Under the pieces are notes generated by a model. The model ran no database searches. It was not told where the DNA came from and saw only the letters and a list, made by a program, of their open reading frames with translations. Source: Globodera rostochiensis (Eukaryota > Nematoda > Chromadorea > Rhabditida > Heteroderidae). Taken from it: a DNA stretch of 64,000 nt. Below are positions 45,486-61,427 of the stretch, one piece after another. A program made the translations under genes and the position numbers. Positions within the stretch are counted from its first letter, which is position 1. Every line of letters begins with the position of its first letter. The DNA lies in assembly GCA_018350325.1 (NCBI GenBank), contig JAEVLN010000017.1, positions 2,036,803 through 2,100,802 of the forward strand. The letters are read 5' to 3'.

Positions 45486-48400
45486 ATATTATTTAATTTT
45501 CAATTTCTACAAAAGATTGTGTCAAGTTTCTTTCTCTCTACCTCTCGACACACCATAATCACATTTTATCTCTTCATTTCCATTTTGTCATTTCTCTACT
45601 TTTAATCAATTTGTTGGTTAAAAATAGATTTTTTTATTGTTTGCATATTGCAAATTAATCATACGGTTTAACAAAGTTTTTTAAATTTTCTAGACAGGCT
45701 AATCGTTGCTGCATTTTTGTGGTGTCCTCTTTGGTTTAAATAGGACTTATTAATGAGACAGAATTTTAAATTTTTACACAGTTTAACCTCATTTAATTTT
45801 GTAAAGTACCTTGTTGCATAGTTATTTTATTTAAATTTTAATTTTTGTATTATTTTCATCAAATATTTGTTGGCGTTTCAATCAAATTCTTGTAGATGGG
45901 GGTTTTCAAAGTTCCATTCCTCTACATCAAAGATGAAGAACTATTCCGATTATCAATAATGAAAAAAATAAGAAACCTTTAGTTATTTGTGATTTGCAGA
46001 GATACTGAATTTAATTCATTAAAATGGTTGATTAAATTATATTTTAAAATTTAAATTTATTACATTGACCGTTTCGAATCTTTCTTTTCGTCTCTGCCCA
46101 CGTTGATGCAATTTTATTTGATTAAACATTATATATTATGACTAGAATAATTTAACCAGACAAAATTAATATAATTTATTTTATTATGTAATAAAAATGT
46201 TGAAACTATATTAATTTTTAAATTTTTTGAGCAATTTTTATTATCAGAATTTTGTTGAATATTCTTTTGATTATTATTTGGTTGTTTTTTTCATAACCCA
46301 ATTAAAAGGTTGACAAACAAGCCCATTCATTTGTCCAAAGAATTCACATTTAATATTTTTTGTATTTCTTTTATGAGTTTTATTCATTATTTTGTTGCTT
46401 GATGTTTTGCTCGGTGAACGAAAACAATTCAATTTTATAATTCTTTTGTAAGAAGGACCTGTTGACATTTTAATTTACTGTTGCAAATATTTTAGTGTAT
46501 CTTTTACATGCTAAGGTATTTAGTTGTATATTTACTTTTTTTAAATGTAGTAGTCATTGTTAGTTATATAAACGCTGTAAACTTAGTCAATTTTTTCTAC
46601 CGCTATAGCAAATCAGATTTTATGTATTTTTTTATTTTCTGGTATCATACAATAAATGCCATTGATACAGGTTTATTAAAATTTATATTAAAGAATATAA
46701 CTTTTTCCGGACTTTTTAGAAAATCTGAAATTAAATTTAAATAATTTAAGCTTGGTTTAATGATGCTCATTAGAGTAAATGTTTACGGCAATTTGGCTAT
46801 AATTTAAGTTGAACTAAATATTTTATTAAGAGTCAATCTAATTTTCAGTTCAAAAGTTTTTTGCTTAATATTTGGTAAGCTCGTCCACCTTTGCCTGGGT
46901 TTGTCTCTTTATCTTGAAGAAATGGACTTTCCTCGACGCTTTAGTATATTATAAAAACATAGCAGAAATTTCATATTGGTGTAATTTATTTTAATGTTTA
47001 TCGTACTAAGCGCATTTTTACTAGAAAATTTTAAATTATTATTAAGTTGTAAATTATTTTATATTAAAATTTATATTTTTTGAAATCAACATTAATAAAA
47101 CAATACAAATTTCATTATTTATAAAGTTTAAATTAATTTATATTATTATTTATAATTGTATATTGACTTAGTGCACCTCTTTTTAAATTCCAAATAAAAA
47201 TACGTTTTTTATGCCAATCCGGCTCCTATTCACGTTTGGTGAGCCGTTTAAGTTTGTAGAGGCCTTACGCGACACTTAACGGCCTTTAGGTTCAACACTC
47301 CAACTTTGTTATGTACAAATTTTAAAATAAATTTGTGCACCTTGTGTTTCACTTTTTGAATCTCCAGTATGTTCCAGCTTTGGGCGTAATCACAATTTGA
47401 AATAATCCGAGATCTTGATCCGTGATTGGTGTTGGAGTCCGGATTAATAAAAATAATTTTTCGAAACAATACTTGGAAATTATATTTTCATGCATTGCAA
47501 AATTCTTTCCCACTGTTGCTCACCGGCAAAATTATGCCAACCTTTTTTATAAAAATTAAAATTTATTGTACTAGTTTTAATTGTTAATTAGACTTAATGA
47601 ATAGTTAAATTAAGAATTAAAAGGTAATCATTTAGAAATAAATTTAATAAGATATAAAAAAAAGCTTTTATTTATCCAACTACCAGCTGCACTCGTTGAT
47701 CAGCCAATATTTACCTTGCCGTTATTTCCAGGGTAGGTAAGTAAATTTATGAAAATATATTTAATGTTTAATTCGGTTATCAACAAATTAATTTAAATAT
47801 GCTTAGCTTTAAGGTTTCATAATCATTAAATTATGAACGGCGTTTGCATATGTCGGCGTGTACGTAATTGTTCCGTGCGCTACATATAAAGTTTTCAATA
47901 TAGGGTTTTGATTAAAAATTCATTTATTAAAAATTTATAAATTTAATTCGGGGATCGGGGGTGAACACCCCCTAAAAATCGTACTTTTGAAAATATTTAA
48001 AGTCCGGTTTGATTAAAAATTGTAATCAAAAAATAATAAACAAAATTTGATTAAAAAAAACTATAATTCAATTAATATAAAATTATAAAATTCTATCTTT
48101 TGCATTTGTAAAAAATATATGTAGTCTATTTTAATAAATAATTAATAAGCTCAACCTTAAAATAAAATATATTGATTATGCCTATCATTTGTCGGAGCAT
48201 CAAAATAAGTTAAAATTCAACATTACTACGATCCAGCTCGAGTGCAATACCATCACACAAAAGAGGAGAATAGTTTGGAACATTTTATAATTAAACTCTG
48301 AAATAAAAAAAAAAAGAATAATATAAATAGAAAATTTTAATATTATAAAAAAAATAAATAAACAATCCAGTGAACTACTTTTTTAAAAGTTTTCATGCAT

Positions 48401-50249
48401 TAGATATAAACAAACTCTTTTAACAAAGTAAAGAATTTTATTAAATTTGTTGGAAGTGTTAATTTAATATGAACAAAATTATTTTAAAAAATTTGCATTA
48501 ATTAAATAGTTTAACCGGGCATAAACTTTTTTTTTTTGCTACAATAATATATGCAAAGCTAAAATTTTGAATTTTATTTAATAAAATTTTTTTATGTTAG
48601 TGTTAAAGCTTATAAAAATATTTTTTAATAAATTAAAGATATTTATTTATGTTGTTTTTAACTTTTTTTAATGATTAATTTTACCTTTACTTTCTTATCA
48701 ACACGATTAAATGGGTTAAATATTTTGCTCGTTTGACTGTCCAACTTCATTTTCTTTGTCTAATAAAAATTACGAAATGGGAGAAAATTTTTGGAAATGA
48801 AAAAGCGATTTTAATTTTGTAGAGAATTTTTTTAATGATTTATACTTATAAATTTTAATTTCTAAATGATTTATTCATATAACTTTAGAGGCCTTTTTCG
48901 TCCATGGCATGAGATTATCTCTGTCTTCCCCGCAGTGGCTGCGCCCATTACCTTCTCTTTATAATTCCACCAACCATCATTATACTTTTTTTATTAATTT
49001 TCATAAAGCAATTTAGTTTTTATGTCTTTATTACAATTACTTTTTAAATAAGCATTTAGGCTTATTTGTAGCTTGAATTTACTGTTTTGGTAAATTTAAG
49101 TTCCATTGTTTCGTTGACATTTTATCTTTCCAAGCATAAACAGAGTTGTATAAATTTACATCATTTAATTTTGAGTATATGCAAATATGTTCATTTAATA
49201 AAGGCATCTGTGTTAAAAATTTAATGTTTAATTAAATTATAAAAATATTTACATTTTTAATTAATGTTTAGAAAACGGTTTAAATTAAATTAAATTTTAA
49301 ATTTCTGTTGCCAAAATAAAATTTTATTATTAAATGACTTTATAAATTCAATTTTATATTTTGCCAATACCCAATTAAATCTCTGGTTTTACTTTTAATT
49401 TTAATATGGTCTTTTTTATATACATAGATTTCCAATGAGTTTGTTATTCCCTGACTTTGTTCTTGCCCTGAGCTTGGCTCGAATGTAGATCGTATATTTT
49501 CCAGTTTATTAACTAGAACACAGAAACTATGCGTTGATTTTTTTTGTATGTTATCTCATTTTAAATAATTTTACATGAAAAAAGTTAAAGATGAATTAAT
49601 TTAATGATCAGGCAATATATAAAAAAATTAGATAAGTTCATATATCATGGAATAATATTTGTAATAGATTTTGAGAACTGCCTCGTATTTGGTGTTTATG
49701 AGTTAGAATTATAATTGATACTGAAAAATGCATAAACACCTGTTTCCGTTCGACAACTTTTTTAAATAGAATGACTGATTTTGGATAAAAAAATTTTAAT
49801 TTTTGAGTTGTTTTTAAGTTTACTTTTGAAATCGAATAAAGCCTTAGGTATTCAAATAGCAGTCGCTGTAATCAAGTTATTTCATGCCCAAAGAAACAAA
49901 TTTGGAAGGTGCAACTTCAATTCACCGGAAAAGGTTTTTGCTTTACTTATCATTTTATATTAGTTTCGTAAATTACATTTAAAATAATACAAACACGGTT
50001 GTAGTTTTATTTATTTAAAATGTTTATTGGGTCAATTATTGTATATTTCTTTAATTTGGTGATTTTTAAAAGTTGTGAATTATTTATCCTCTATTATTAA
50101 TTTAAATTTACTATTTGTTTCGAATTTTATCCATTAAAATTTAATAATATGCACATAAGTAAAGTTGTGTTAATTTATTAAAGAATTTTATAATTGAAAT
50201 AGAAACTTAGACTTAAAACATTTTTATTTAAATCATCAATATTTCATGG

Positions 50250-51545
50250 TGGCGTAACGTCCAAAAGGAGCGCCCACCTCATTTGCGGTCACTCGCCGAA
50301 TACACTCTTTAAACAACATACTTAGATTCAGAAGTGCCTTTTTTTATTAATTTGCTTTTATGTTTAATAATTACTTAATTTTCTTTTATTCTTTTGAAAT
50401 TTGATATTTATTAATGGATAAATATAGTCTTTGCGTAATTTTTTTATTGACTAATTCTTGAAATTTTTACTCATATAAATTAACTAGATTTAAATGTTGA
50501 AATGTTTGTTTTTTTAGTTCTGTAATTTTATCATTATTTGTTCTTATATTTATTTATTATAATATAATTAGTCAAGGCGGTGAAAACGTAGAATCGCATT
50601 CAATGTCGTCCTTTAGAGCTGTTTAACTCATTTATTTAACATACATATAATTAATTATTTTTTATGTAATTTTTATGAATAAATGAGACTATTTTTTTCT
50701 TATTATTTATCTTTTGTTCTAATAATTTAAAGATAATAAAAGTAATTTTGATGATACCCCAACATTATTTTCCGGATATGTTTAGACACAAGTTAAAAAA
50801 ATAAAAATTTATTAGTTGTTTTTTTGTCAAAACGCCACACATTGCGCTTATTTAATTTACGCGTGCAAAGAATTTACGATTGTTTGCGCCAAATTCTTGA
50901 TGAGCAGTCATGATGTTTTGCTCGGTGAACGAAAACAATTCAATTTATAATTCTTTTGTTACTATTCCGATTAATCAATGATTAAAAGAATACGGAACCT
51001 TTAGTTATTTGTGATTTGCAGAGATACTGAATTTAATTCATTAAAATGTTGATTATTATTTTTCAAAAATTTAAATTTATTATATTGACCGTATTAATTA
51101 TTTTAGATTATTTTTTTGAATAAATTATTTTGATCTTTCAAGATATACCTAATCCTTATTTTCCGGATATATTTAAACTCTTTTTTAGTTTTTTTTTTGT
51201 CAAAACGCCACACATTACGCTTATTTAAATTTACACCTAAGAGAATTTACGATTGTTTGCCCCAAAATGTTGATGAGGAGTCAAATAACGTATTAAAGGT
51301 AGTCTTTCGTATTCGACGTTTAGTTATTCTTTGTCGAAAGCATATGATTTTATTATCTGTTTAAAATCATGGTCGTTATGGTCAGGTTGGCGGTTCTTAG
51401 AAAAATAAGTTCGTCTAATTATTCGTTGAACTTCTCATAGGTAAATTCGTTTTATAAAATTTTGTAACTGACAATAAATAAAGAAATTTAATTTAAAAAT
51501 AAATCAAACCTTTTTTGTTTACAAATTTCAAATAACTCGGTCTTC
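50250..51545. repeat. Composite repeat: copy A with an inserted piece of another repeat
   Basis: 50250-50900 matches 39430-40080. 50905-51085 matches two pieces from 46395-46450 and 45945-46085, joined in reversed order. 51130-51545 matches 39940-40345. The last part of copy A is thus present twice around a foreign insert. Confidence 0.7.
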
Positions 51546-54500
51546 GGAAGAAATTGCGGGTCGCACCTCTTAATCGCATTTAAAAAAAATCATTTACAAA
51601 TCAAAAAAACAATTTTATTGTTTGGGATATAAAAATTATAAAAAAATATTTGAATTTTCAATAAAAATGAATAAATTATGTAACTTATCGTTTAAAAATA
51701 GTTTTTTTTGATGTTTTGTTGCTAATTTGATGATTTTATTAAGATTACAGCATTTATCCATTAAATTTTTAATTATATGACTTAAGTAAAGTGTTGTTCA
51801 ATCAATAAGCGCAAATTTGTATTATTATTATCAAATTGACGATCCCACTCACTTTGTAACAGGCGACGTTTTTACAAATAAAATAAGCGACGGCGTCATT
51901 TTATTTGAAAAATTATTTTTTATAATATAAAACAAAAGTTTATTTGCATTATAATATTTTATATATTAGTTACTAAACAGATGTTTTACCAATTCTCTGC
52001 GTTCCTGTTGTGAGTTCACTTAATATCAGTAATAGTTTCTATAATACTAAATCAAACAATTGACAAGATAACGATAAATTTATCAAAAGTAGAAATAGCA
52101 CGTTATTATTTTACTGACCCCAATTGCCCTTCTTTAGATAGACATTGCAATGTTTTAATTAGTCTTTTTATTTAATTTCGGCGTTTGCTCTCGCCGATAC
52201 GAATTTTTAAATTAGCTCACTCGTATGTTGATTAATATTTTTTAGAGATTAATTTGATGTCATATCATTATTTGATTTATATTTTGTCAGTCAGGGCTTT
52301 ACGAAATAAGTTTATTCTCTTTAATCATTAGAATTTGCTAATTTTGTTTGTTTTAGCTGAATGTAACTTAGAATTCAGTGACACTTTTGAATACTCGTTA
52401 ATTTATTTTATTTAAATCAAAACTATTTATAAATTTTTTGGCTGAATAAATTGAATAATTTTAAATGATTTACAGATTAACTATCATTTTATTTAATGAA
52501 TTTATTTATTTTTTGTTTAATTATTTTTATTTTAATTACACTATTGATTTTGTGATTTATAAAATAGAGACATGTAGTCTTTTTTACATACCAAATTAAA
52601 TTTTACACACTTCGTTAATCACATTCATTCCGTGATTTTATTTTAATCAGTGAATCATGAACAAAGTTGTTGTAGTTTCCGATCTTCCGACGATGCCCAA
52701 ATGCAACCATCAGCCGAACGATCGTTAATTGATTAAATGGAGCTTAAAGTTATAATTGTTTTCTTGATTCATTTAATTTGTATATAATTTTTTAAAATTT
52801 TTTTAAATTTAAATAAAGTCATTAAAAATTGTCTGTAATAAGTTTTATGCACCCATTTAATAAACGCTTGCAATCAAAAAGCACAAATGCCAACCATACG
52901 GTGACCTCTGATTTAATGAAAAATAAATTGTAAAATTGAATTTTTTTTTCTTCGGCAGTTGGATTTTGCGAATTTTTACACTCGTTTATTGAATATTTTT
53001 ATTTGACTCTTTTTATATTATTTTTTTAATGTCTTTATAAAAGAAATTTCGGTATTTGAGTGGAATCCTGCTTTTTCGAAATTTTATCATAAAAGGTAAG
53101 TTATTAATTTTTTAAATTCATGTTTACTTTAGGTGTTTTGTATTAGTATCGTAATTTCAATATAACATAGCGTAAATGCTTAAATGAAAAATTATTTATT
53201 ATTTTTTCTTTATATTATGTTGCATTTCCATATGTGCGGCTCAACTTTTTATCGAATTTATTGTTTATTTTACTGAACAAACGCTAACACTTTCTTGATT
53301 AGGGATGTATTCGGATCGGGTTTTGGCTGAAAAAACGAATTCGTTTTCATTTATATATGTCATGTTTGGAGCGTCTTATGAGAACGGTGGGGCATTAAAG
53401 CCATTATTGGCATAAATATTTTTATTTATTATTTACATGCCTTTGTTTTAATACTAAAATCTGAAATTTTAATTTTTTTTATGGGCATGAATGTTTATTT
53501 TAGGTTGTAATTTTTTGATTTTAAAAAATAATTTGTTTAGTAATTTGTTTTTAAAATTTATTTTCCTGTTATATGTAGTAAGAATTTTTTAATATTTAAT
53601 TGGTTGTATTTGGCTGCCACATTCTTCCATTATTATAAATATAAATTTAGTGGAAGAAAACTATATCATTACCCTCCATTGCTCCTTCCCGCGGTTCGCG
53701 CCATTTTCGATGGACAATACGCGAACTCGGGAGCTTGCTTTAAATGAATTATAATTTATTAAATAATGCATTTGAAAATCTTTTTTAAGCTTTTTATTAG
53801 ATTTGAAAGAACGATTTAAATTAGTTTTTAAATCAATTATTTTCAACAGTTCAAAAGCCTAAAATTTGTTTATCTTGGAATTTTAGATTTATCTTTCTAC
53901 TTTTTATTTTTTTAAATTTATTTTTGGTATTGTTAACCTGTTTCGGGAGGCAAGTGCCTTTGACTTTGTCCGTGGCTTAGTCGAAAATAATTTAATACTT
54001 TTGCAACAAATGTTATTTATTCGATAGTTTTGCTTTTAATAAAAAATTTATAAGCATTATTGCGTTTTTATCCTTGTATATGAATTATTGATGTCATTAA
54101 GATATCGTAATTTAATCGTAAAAATACGCAAAATAATTCATTCTAATAAGAAGGATTTGGTTTGTGCTGCTGAATTACTGAAAAGGTTTTATTTAAAGCT
54201 AATATTAAACCCTTTTTTTACAAATTAATGCATTTTAGACGTTTCTATGATTGTTAATTTTTTAAAAGAGAATCTCCATTATTATCTTTTAATACTAAAA
54301 TGTAGAAGATCTGAGATCCAGATTATAGAGTCAATTCTTATTAAATTATACAAATTATATTTTGTAATTTTAATTTTTACATTTGTGAATAATTTATCCC
54401 TTTTATTTATCTTAAACACGTGGTTGATGGCTAAATATTAATTTTATAAAATAAATGAGGCCTGATTGCCTGCTTCTTTTGTTTTCTTTGTCCACGCATC

Positions 54501-55429
54501 ACTATTTCATTCCCGGCAGTGCGTCCCATTACCTTCTTGTTAATTCCCCTACCATCCTTTCATAAGGCAATTTAGTTTTTATCTCTTTATTACAATTACA
54601 TTTAAATAAGCAGTTATGATTATTTGTAGTTTTAGAATTTTCTGGTTTGGTAAATTTAATTTAACTTTTAAAATTCGGTGATTAATAAATAATAGATATG
54701 TCTCAAGATGTTGTTCACAATTACGCTAATAATAATTTGCATTAATAAATTTTGTTAAATGAAGCAACAGTTGAGAAAATAAAGCTGCAATAATCGATTT
54801 TCCATTATATTATTCTGCTGTCTTTCACGTGCTATATCGTTGCTAATATAAATAAATTGCAATTAAAAATTAATGATTATTGTTTGTTACTCTTCGATTT
54901 TTTTACAAAAGTAATAATGTATTTGTAATTATTATTATTTATTGTTTTTTACCTGGATATAAATCCTTAATAATCTTTGATTTGAAAAATTACTTACTAG
55001 CAATATGGGATGGGTGTGTTCCAACCGGGAGATTCAGCCATTTTTGAGAAACGGTCATTATGAATGGACTTTTGGCAAGTCATCGTATGTTAAGTAAGAG
55101 AAGGGTAATTATTATATAACGAATTCAATGTTTTCGTTATTATTTTATAATATTTTTTAATTATTTAAATTGTTGTGTATAATTATGAGTATTTTGTTTT
55201 TGAAAGCAATTTTTTAAGATTTGCATAATATTTAGCTATTCTATTTAAAGCAACAAATAAATTTTTATTTTATTTTTCGTCTTACTTAAGCGATTAAGAA
55301 TTATCATTTTATTATTTGCTTTAAATGTTCATAATTAAACCAAACAACATAACATCTTTAAATTTAATATGTAATTTAAATAATGATTAATCTTTTTAAA
55401 AAATGTTGTTTTTGTTAATATGCTTGCAA

Positions 55430-55690
55430 GGGTTGATGGTTGCCTGTTTACCATTCCTACCCTCTATGGTAGGAATTTTACCATGAGCTCGTGGTTACCT
55501 AACCACGTGGTTGCTTTTTTGTGATACCGGTCAAATTTTTACCATGGGCTCATGGTTAAATGACCGGGTGATTTAACCGTGAACTGGCGGTTCGTTCTTA
55601 TGATACTCTGAGCTCGTGGTTATTTAACCATCACCTCGTTCTTATGATTCCACCCCAGGTGGAAAACGTACAATGAGTCGTCCGATGGTT
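55430..55690. repeat. Inverted-repeat-rich block (GAGCTCGTGGTTA / TAACCACG)
   Basis: Repeated words GAGCTCGTGGTTA, CATGGGCTCATGGTTAAATG and CCTAACCACGTGGTTGC, and mirrored ACCATTCCTACC / GGTAGGAATTTTACCAT, give several overlapping hairpins, well above the background composition. It may be the core of a foldback-type element. Confidence 0.6.
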
Positions 55691-58600
55691 TCCGACAATT
55701 TCGTCATTCAACGAAATCTCTTTTCGTCGTGTTCGTCGTTCAAGTTCAAAGAAATCACAAAATCATTTTACCGGAAAGGTGTTATATTCTTGTATTTTTT
55801 ATGTTGTTTTATGCATTATTAAATAATAATGATTTTTTTCGTTGTTGTCTTTTTGTGTAATAGTTTATTTTACAATTTAAGGAATATAAAAGGTTTTTAT
55901 TGCATATTTATTGATAAAATAATTAGTATGTAATGTAATGATTTTTAATGTTTATTTTGTTAATGAGAAGCATTTTCCTTTAATGATTAAGCCTTCTATC
56001 ATCATCGGCATACTCGTTGTCCAGCCTTTCGCAGTATAGCAATCATAATAAAATGATGGTATCAAAATAAAATAAGAGCAATAAATTACAATCGTTTAAA
56101 GTTTTTAAATATAATATTATGCCGCATAATGATTTCATAGAAAGCTTCTGTTGTAAAATAATTTAAATGGTACGTTATTTTTCAAATTGATTTGAGAAAA
56201 TTAATTTTAACAATCCTCTCATTTGAGTTGCTATCAATTCTTAGGTTATGTTTAATTTCTGCAGTGTCACCAATAACTATTATATTAATTAGCCGTTTTT
56301 TTCTTCCCTCGCCCAGTAAATTTTATAGTTGATTTATTAAAATGTATTTAAAAGGTGTTTTTAAATAAAGTGGATTCGCCAGAAATGATCAAAAACACTT
56401 CTGAAAATCTGAATAAGTAATTAAGTTATTTTTCATTTAGCTCGTAATTTTGATTTAAAATTTATTTATTAGAAGGAAAGTTTAATAAAAGTATTTTTTG
56501 TAAATTTTATGAATTCAATCAATTTCTTTGATACATAGACTTTATCATTAAAACAGGCATATTTTATTTATTGTATGGTTTTAAGAAACACTTTCAGTTC
56601 TTTAAAAGTTTATCAATACATTTATTTTATTCTACTTATATTTATATTTTTATTTTGATTATTTTTAAATTGCCGTTGTTTCCTTTTGAATGATGCTTGA
56701 ATAAGTTCTTGATAATTTTACATTTAATTACAAAAGGTTCGACAAAGCATGTCATATGGATGTTCCGCAACATCTCCCAATTGACGATGCAATCAAATTC
56801 GTTGACCAACCAGTTTAAAAAGGACGCAGTAAGCCATAAGATTTGATATTTACTTTTGATTATATTTACATTGATTTTGTCGAAGCTTAATCATTAATTT
56901 ATTTTAATGAATAACGAAATCAGCAAAATGTTTATTATCATTTACAACTTTATTTTTCTTTAATAAAAATTAAATTATTCTGAACGTAAATACATAAAGC
57001 AATATTTTTTGAGGTTTCTTAGAAATTTATGTTATTTATTTTATATTTTTACTTCAAAACAATTACCTATATAGTCGTTCCCTGATCTATAACATTTTGT
57101 TGTAAAAATATGAGGATGAGGCAACGCATTACATTATTGCTTTGCATTATTGCGTCAGTTCCTAGATCTATCTAGCATATCGTTGTACTTTTGTTGTTTT
57201 ATATAATCAATTTTATTTCATTAGTAAAACAACAATTTATATTACACTTGGTAAAACCATCTTCTTCAAGAAATAAAAGAAACATTTTAGAATATCGTTA
57301 AAAAGATTCAAAATGGATGTAAAGACAACGGAAAAGCAACGACCATCCAATTTGAATGATTTTGTTACTGAAATCAATTGAAAAACAATTGTTTTATCAA
57401 ATGTGAATTCGGGTTCGACATTTGAAAAATCCGAGCTCTATTTCGTTGTTCTATTTTTACCCTAGAAAAAATGGATTTAAAATTTTAGAAAAATACCGTC
57501 GGCACCCCAATTCCCGAGGATTGCTCAATAATCACAAATTATTTTTGCTATATTCGGCTTAGTTCTTTTGGAATAATCTATTTTAATCTATTTAAAAAAT
57601 GGAGAGGAATTGATATACTTTTATACAATCGAAAAGGAGACTTAGTTCAATAAGTATTATTTCATAATTTTTATAAATAAATAATATTTTTAATAATTTT
57701 TTAAAGTTTATATGCGAACTGCGCTTCTCTATTTCTTTAATGAATGTAGTAATTTAATACTCTAAAATTTTTTAATTTAATCAGCATGATTTAGACGTTA
57801 TATTATTGATTAAGTTATTTATTTTTTTGATTTAATAGGTATAAGTTAAAACAAATATTTGCTCGTTAAATTAAAGATTTGAAATATCAGTTCTTTTCTC
57901 CTGTACTCTATGTGTTTAATCGAATAATTGTACTATTTTTATTGTTTACTTCAACGTTGTCTATTAACGCTGGCATTAACATATGAATTTTGTTATGTTT
58001 ATATAAACACATGCCGTGAAAAGCCTGGTATACAACTCGTTTTATCGCATAAATCCGCAACCAATCCTCGATTGAATTGTGGTTTAATAAATTATTATTC
58101 TAAAATTGTTATTTTTGACAATGTTCATCTAAAAATAATTAACTTGTCACTTGTCGCATTTAATAAATTATGGGGCAAAGTGATTCAACAGACAAATTTA
58201 AATTTAGATATATGTATTTATTTTTTAATTTCGCATGGATTTTTAGTTTTGTAATGCCAATTATACCATCGGCTCACTTGTCGCAAAGGTGGAGCGGGTA
58301 ATTTTGGAATTTCTAAAATTAGCCGTAACATACATATTAAATTATGTAATCTTTTATTTTATATATCTAATCGATTTTATATCAGATTTTTGCTTTTTTT
58401 GCAAGGTTTTATTTATATTTTAAGGGGTTTTTTATTCTACATTAATTATGTTGTAATTTTGAATCAAAAAGATTAGGATTAAATTTTGAAACTTGCTCGT
58501 TTGTGCGTAATCAAAACAGGGGGGAAAAATTCTGATCACTTTAACAAAAAAAGTTTTATTTAGCATATTTTGATTTACATTTTTTAGAATCGTTAGCATT

Positions 58601-61427
58601 ATTTCTTAAGATTATTCCTTACTTACCCTGTTTTTGGTATTAATTTTTAAATTTAAAACGGCAAATGTTGGTATGATTTATTAAAATTTCTTTACTTTTT
58701 AGTTAGAAAAATGCTCAAAATGTTTATCTTTACTTTGCGTAAATGCAAATACTTTCTTTATATTTTATATTAATAAATATGATACCGGAAATAATTTAGT
58801 GAGTTGGATCATCTAAACGAACAATTTAAGCACTATAGTAATTTTTTTAAATTCTTTCTTTATAAACATTTTTTTAAAAGAAATAGAGATTAATCTTCAT
58901 AATGTAGTTCATTTTTAAGTTAAATAGCAATGATATATTCAAAAGAAATATTATGATACAATTAAATAATTTATCCCTTACTTTTTTTTTAATATTAAAG
59001 TCGTCTCTGATCTTTTCATTAATAAAATTTATTTTATTTATAATGAAACTAAATGTAATTTTTTTTTGGATTTGAAACGCCCACCTATTTTGTAGTAAAA
59101 TAATTCGTGAATAATTTCTTTTGTTTTATAAAAGTAAATTTATGTTAATAATTTAAAATATTTGTTTAATATTCTTAAGTTCGTAGAATTGGACTAATAA
59201 CGCTATCGGTGTATAGTCAGAGTTAATGCGTATGCTTTTTAAATTATTTAATCCTATGTTATTAAATTATTTTTAACTTTATAAAGATTTTTTAAAATAA
59301 TTTTTGAATTTCATTAAATTTTGTCAGCGGCATAAAGGGCAATAATTAAATTACTTTAAATTTCATATTTGTTTTTGCAAGTATTTTTTTAGTTTTATGT
59401 ATTTGAATTAAAATTGTATAAAGCAGGTCTCGTTGAGCCGAGGTATAAAATAGCGTAACTCGCAATTTCTTTTTATACTTCGATTTTTTCATTTTTGATT
59501 TGTCGCCCTCATTATTGTGTTAAAAATATATGCCGCATTTTTTGATTGGCATAATTATAAGTTTTTTACTATTCAACCTGAACATGAGTAAATTAAAAAT
59601 ATTTAATTTTATAAATTTTTTTTTGATTAAAATTTTCGATTAAGTAAGTGTTTTCTGTTGCGGTGCTATGCAGTCATTTCAACAATCTTAGTTGTCCGCA
59701 GAGCGTATCAGCTTAGAAATGTTTAAGCATTATTAATTGTTTACTATCAAAAAGTCAAATGTATAATTAATTTATATTGAATGAAAACAAATAAAAATAT
59801 AAATAAGCAAATTTTTGAAAAATTTACATCATTCTTTATTTCAGTTCATTTTAAAAATAATTTTTCAAATAATTTTAAATTATTTTATACTTCTTTTGGT
59901 TAAAATTATCTCAATATTAAACCCCCCTTTTTAATGCGAACAGAGCAGTTATGACGGCACGTTCTCTCTACAGAAATGAAGAAACATATTAATATCAATG
60001 AATTTTTAAGTATAAAGTGTAATTAACTGTGTATTTCACTGTCAAATAAAATTAATTATATATTTTTAATTTTCTTTCATTTGTTTATTCATATAAATAA
60101 AATAGATTAAATATTCTAAATGATATTAGAATATATTGATAGCTAATTCTTGATTTTATACATTGTAGATAAATTCAGCTTAAATAATAATAATTATTTT
60201 TATGGCAACCTTTATCTATTATTTAAATTAATAAGCTTTTGAAAAAAAAATGTTCTTGAAAAACCTTGCAAAACTATCGTAGCGATCCGGCGTTGTTATT
60301 TATTAATGGATAAATTCATTATATTATTATTAGATAATTAAAATGATAAATTAATTAATTTTAATAGTTTTTTAATTAGCAAATCATAATTTTTATTTTA
60401 CCTTTTTTAAATGCGGTTAAAATTATATTATAGATTTAATTTTAACATTTTTATTTGAATTATTGAATTATATCATTTTATTTTTGACCCGGACACATAA
60501 GATAATCTTCGTATAAAATTATTAGGGATATTAAATAAATGAGATTATGGGCAACAGCGCCTCTGCCTGATTGTCGGAAACATCACATCAGTTCTGGTAT
60601 TATGATCAAAAGAAATCACGGCAACTGCGAAAAGCCATATAACAGCTTAAGAAAAAATGGTAAATTTGTAAAAAACAGTAAAAACATAAGTCGGTCGAAT
60701 TTGTTTCAAAAACTTAATTTTAAGTACATCGGAATATATAAATTATATTTTTTAATTCGGTTGTTTGTCTGTAAAATTAAATTGTTTTTTTGAATAAGAT
60801 TATTATTTTTATTATTAATCGAACGATACCTTACGCTACCTTTTGTTTCATTAACCTTTTGTTTAGTAATATAATTCATTATAATTACATTTTTTAATTT
60901 CCTATTTTGTTTTAAGCTTACTTTTTTATTTTTCTTGCAATATTTTAATTTGCTTATTTCTTGGCATATATGCTGATCATACTATCCCCGCGAGCAATCT
61001 CTTGTTGGCTCTTCCTCTTGGCTGCACAAAGATTGATACATTGTCCTGATCAACATTGGAAATTTTCTTTTTTTTTTTGACATACAGTACGGTACAGTTT
61101 TTAAGTTTTGGAGCTTTTTTAATTACCTTTCTTATAATAATATATGTTTTGCATAGGACAGTAAATTTTGTAGTTTTAAGTTATGCCAAATTTCATTCTT
61201 TCTACATCTCGGCACATTATAATCACATTTCAACTCTTTATTTCCATTTTGTCTTTCTCTACTTTTACTTTTTCAATTTTTTTAATTGGATTATATTTTA
61301 TATGCCATTTTAAGCAGGTTATTTATTCGCTGCCAATTTTTATTTGAGTTTTATAAATTATGTTATTACATTTGAACTTTAGTGTCAAATGAAATCATGG
61401 CAACATCAAAAGCAATATACTAGTAAC

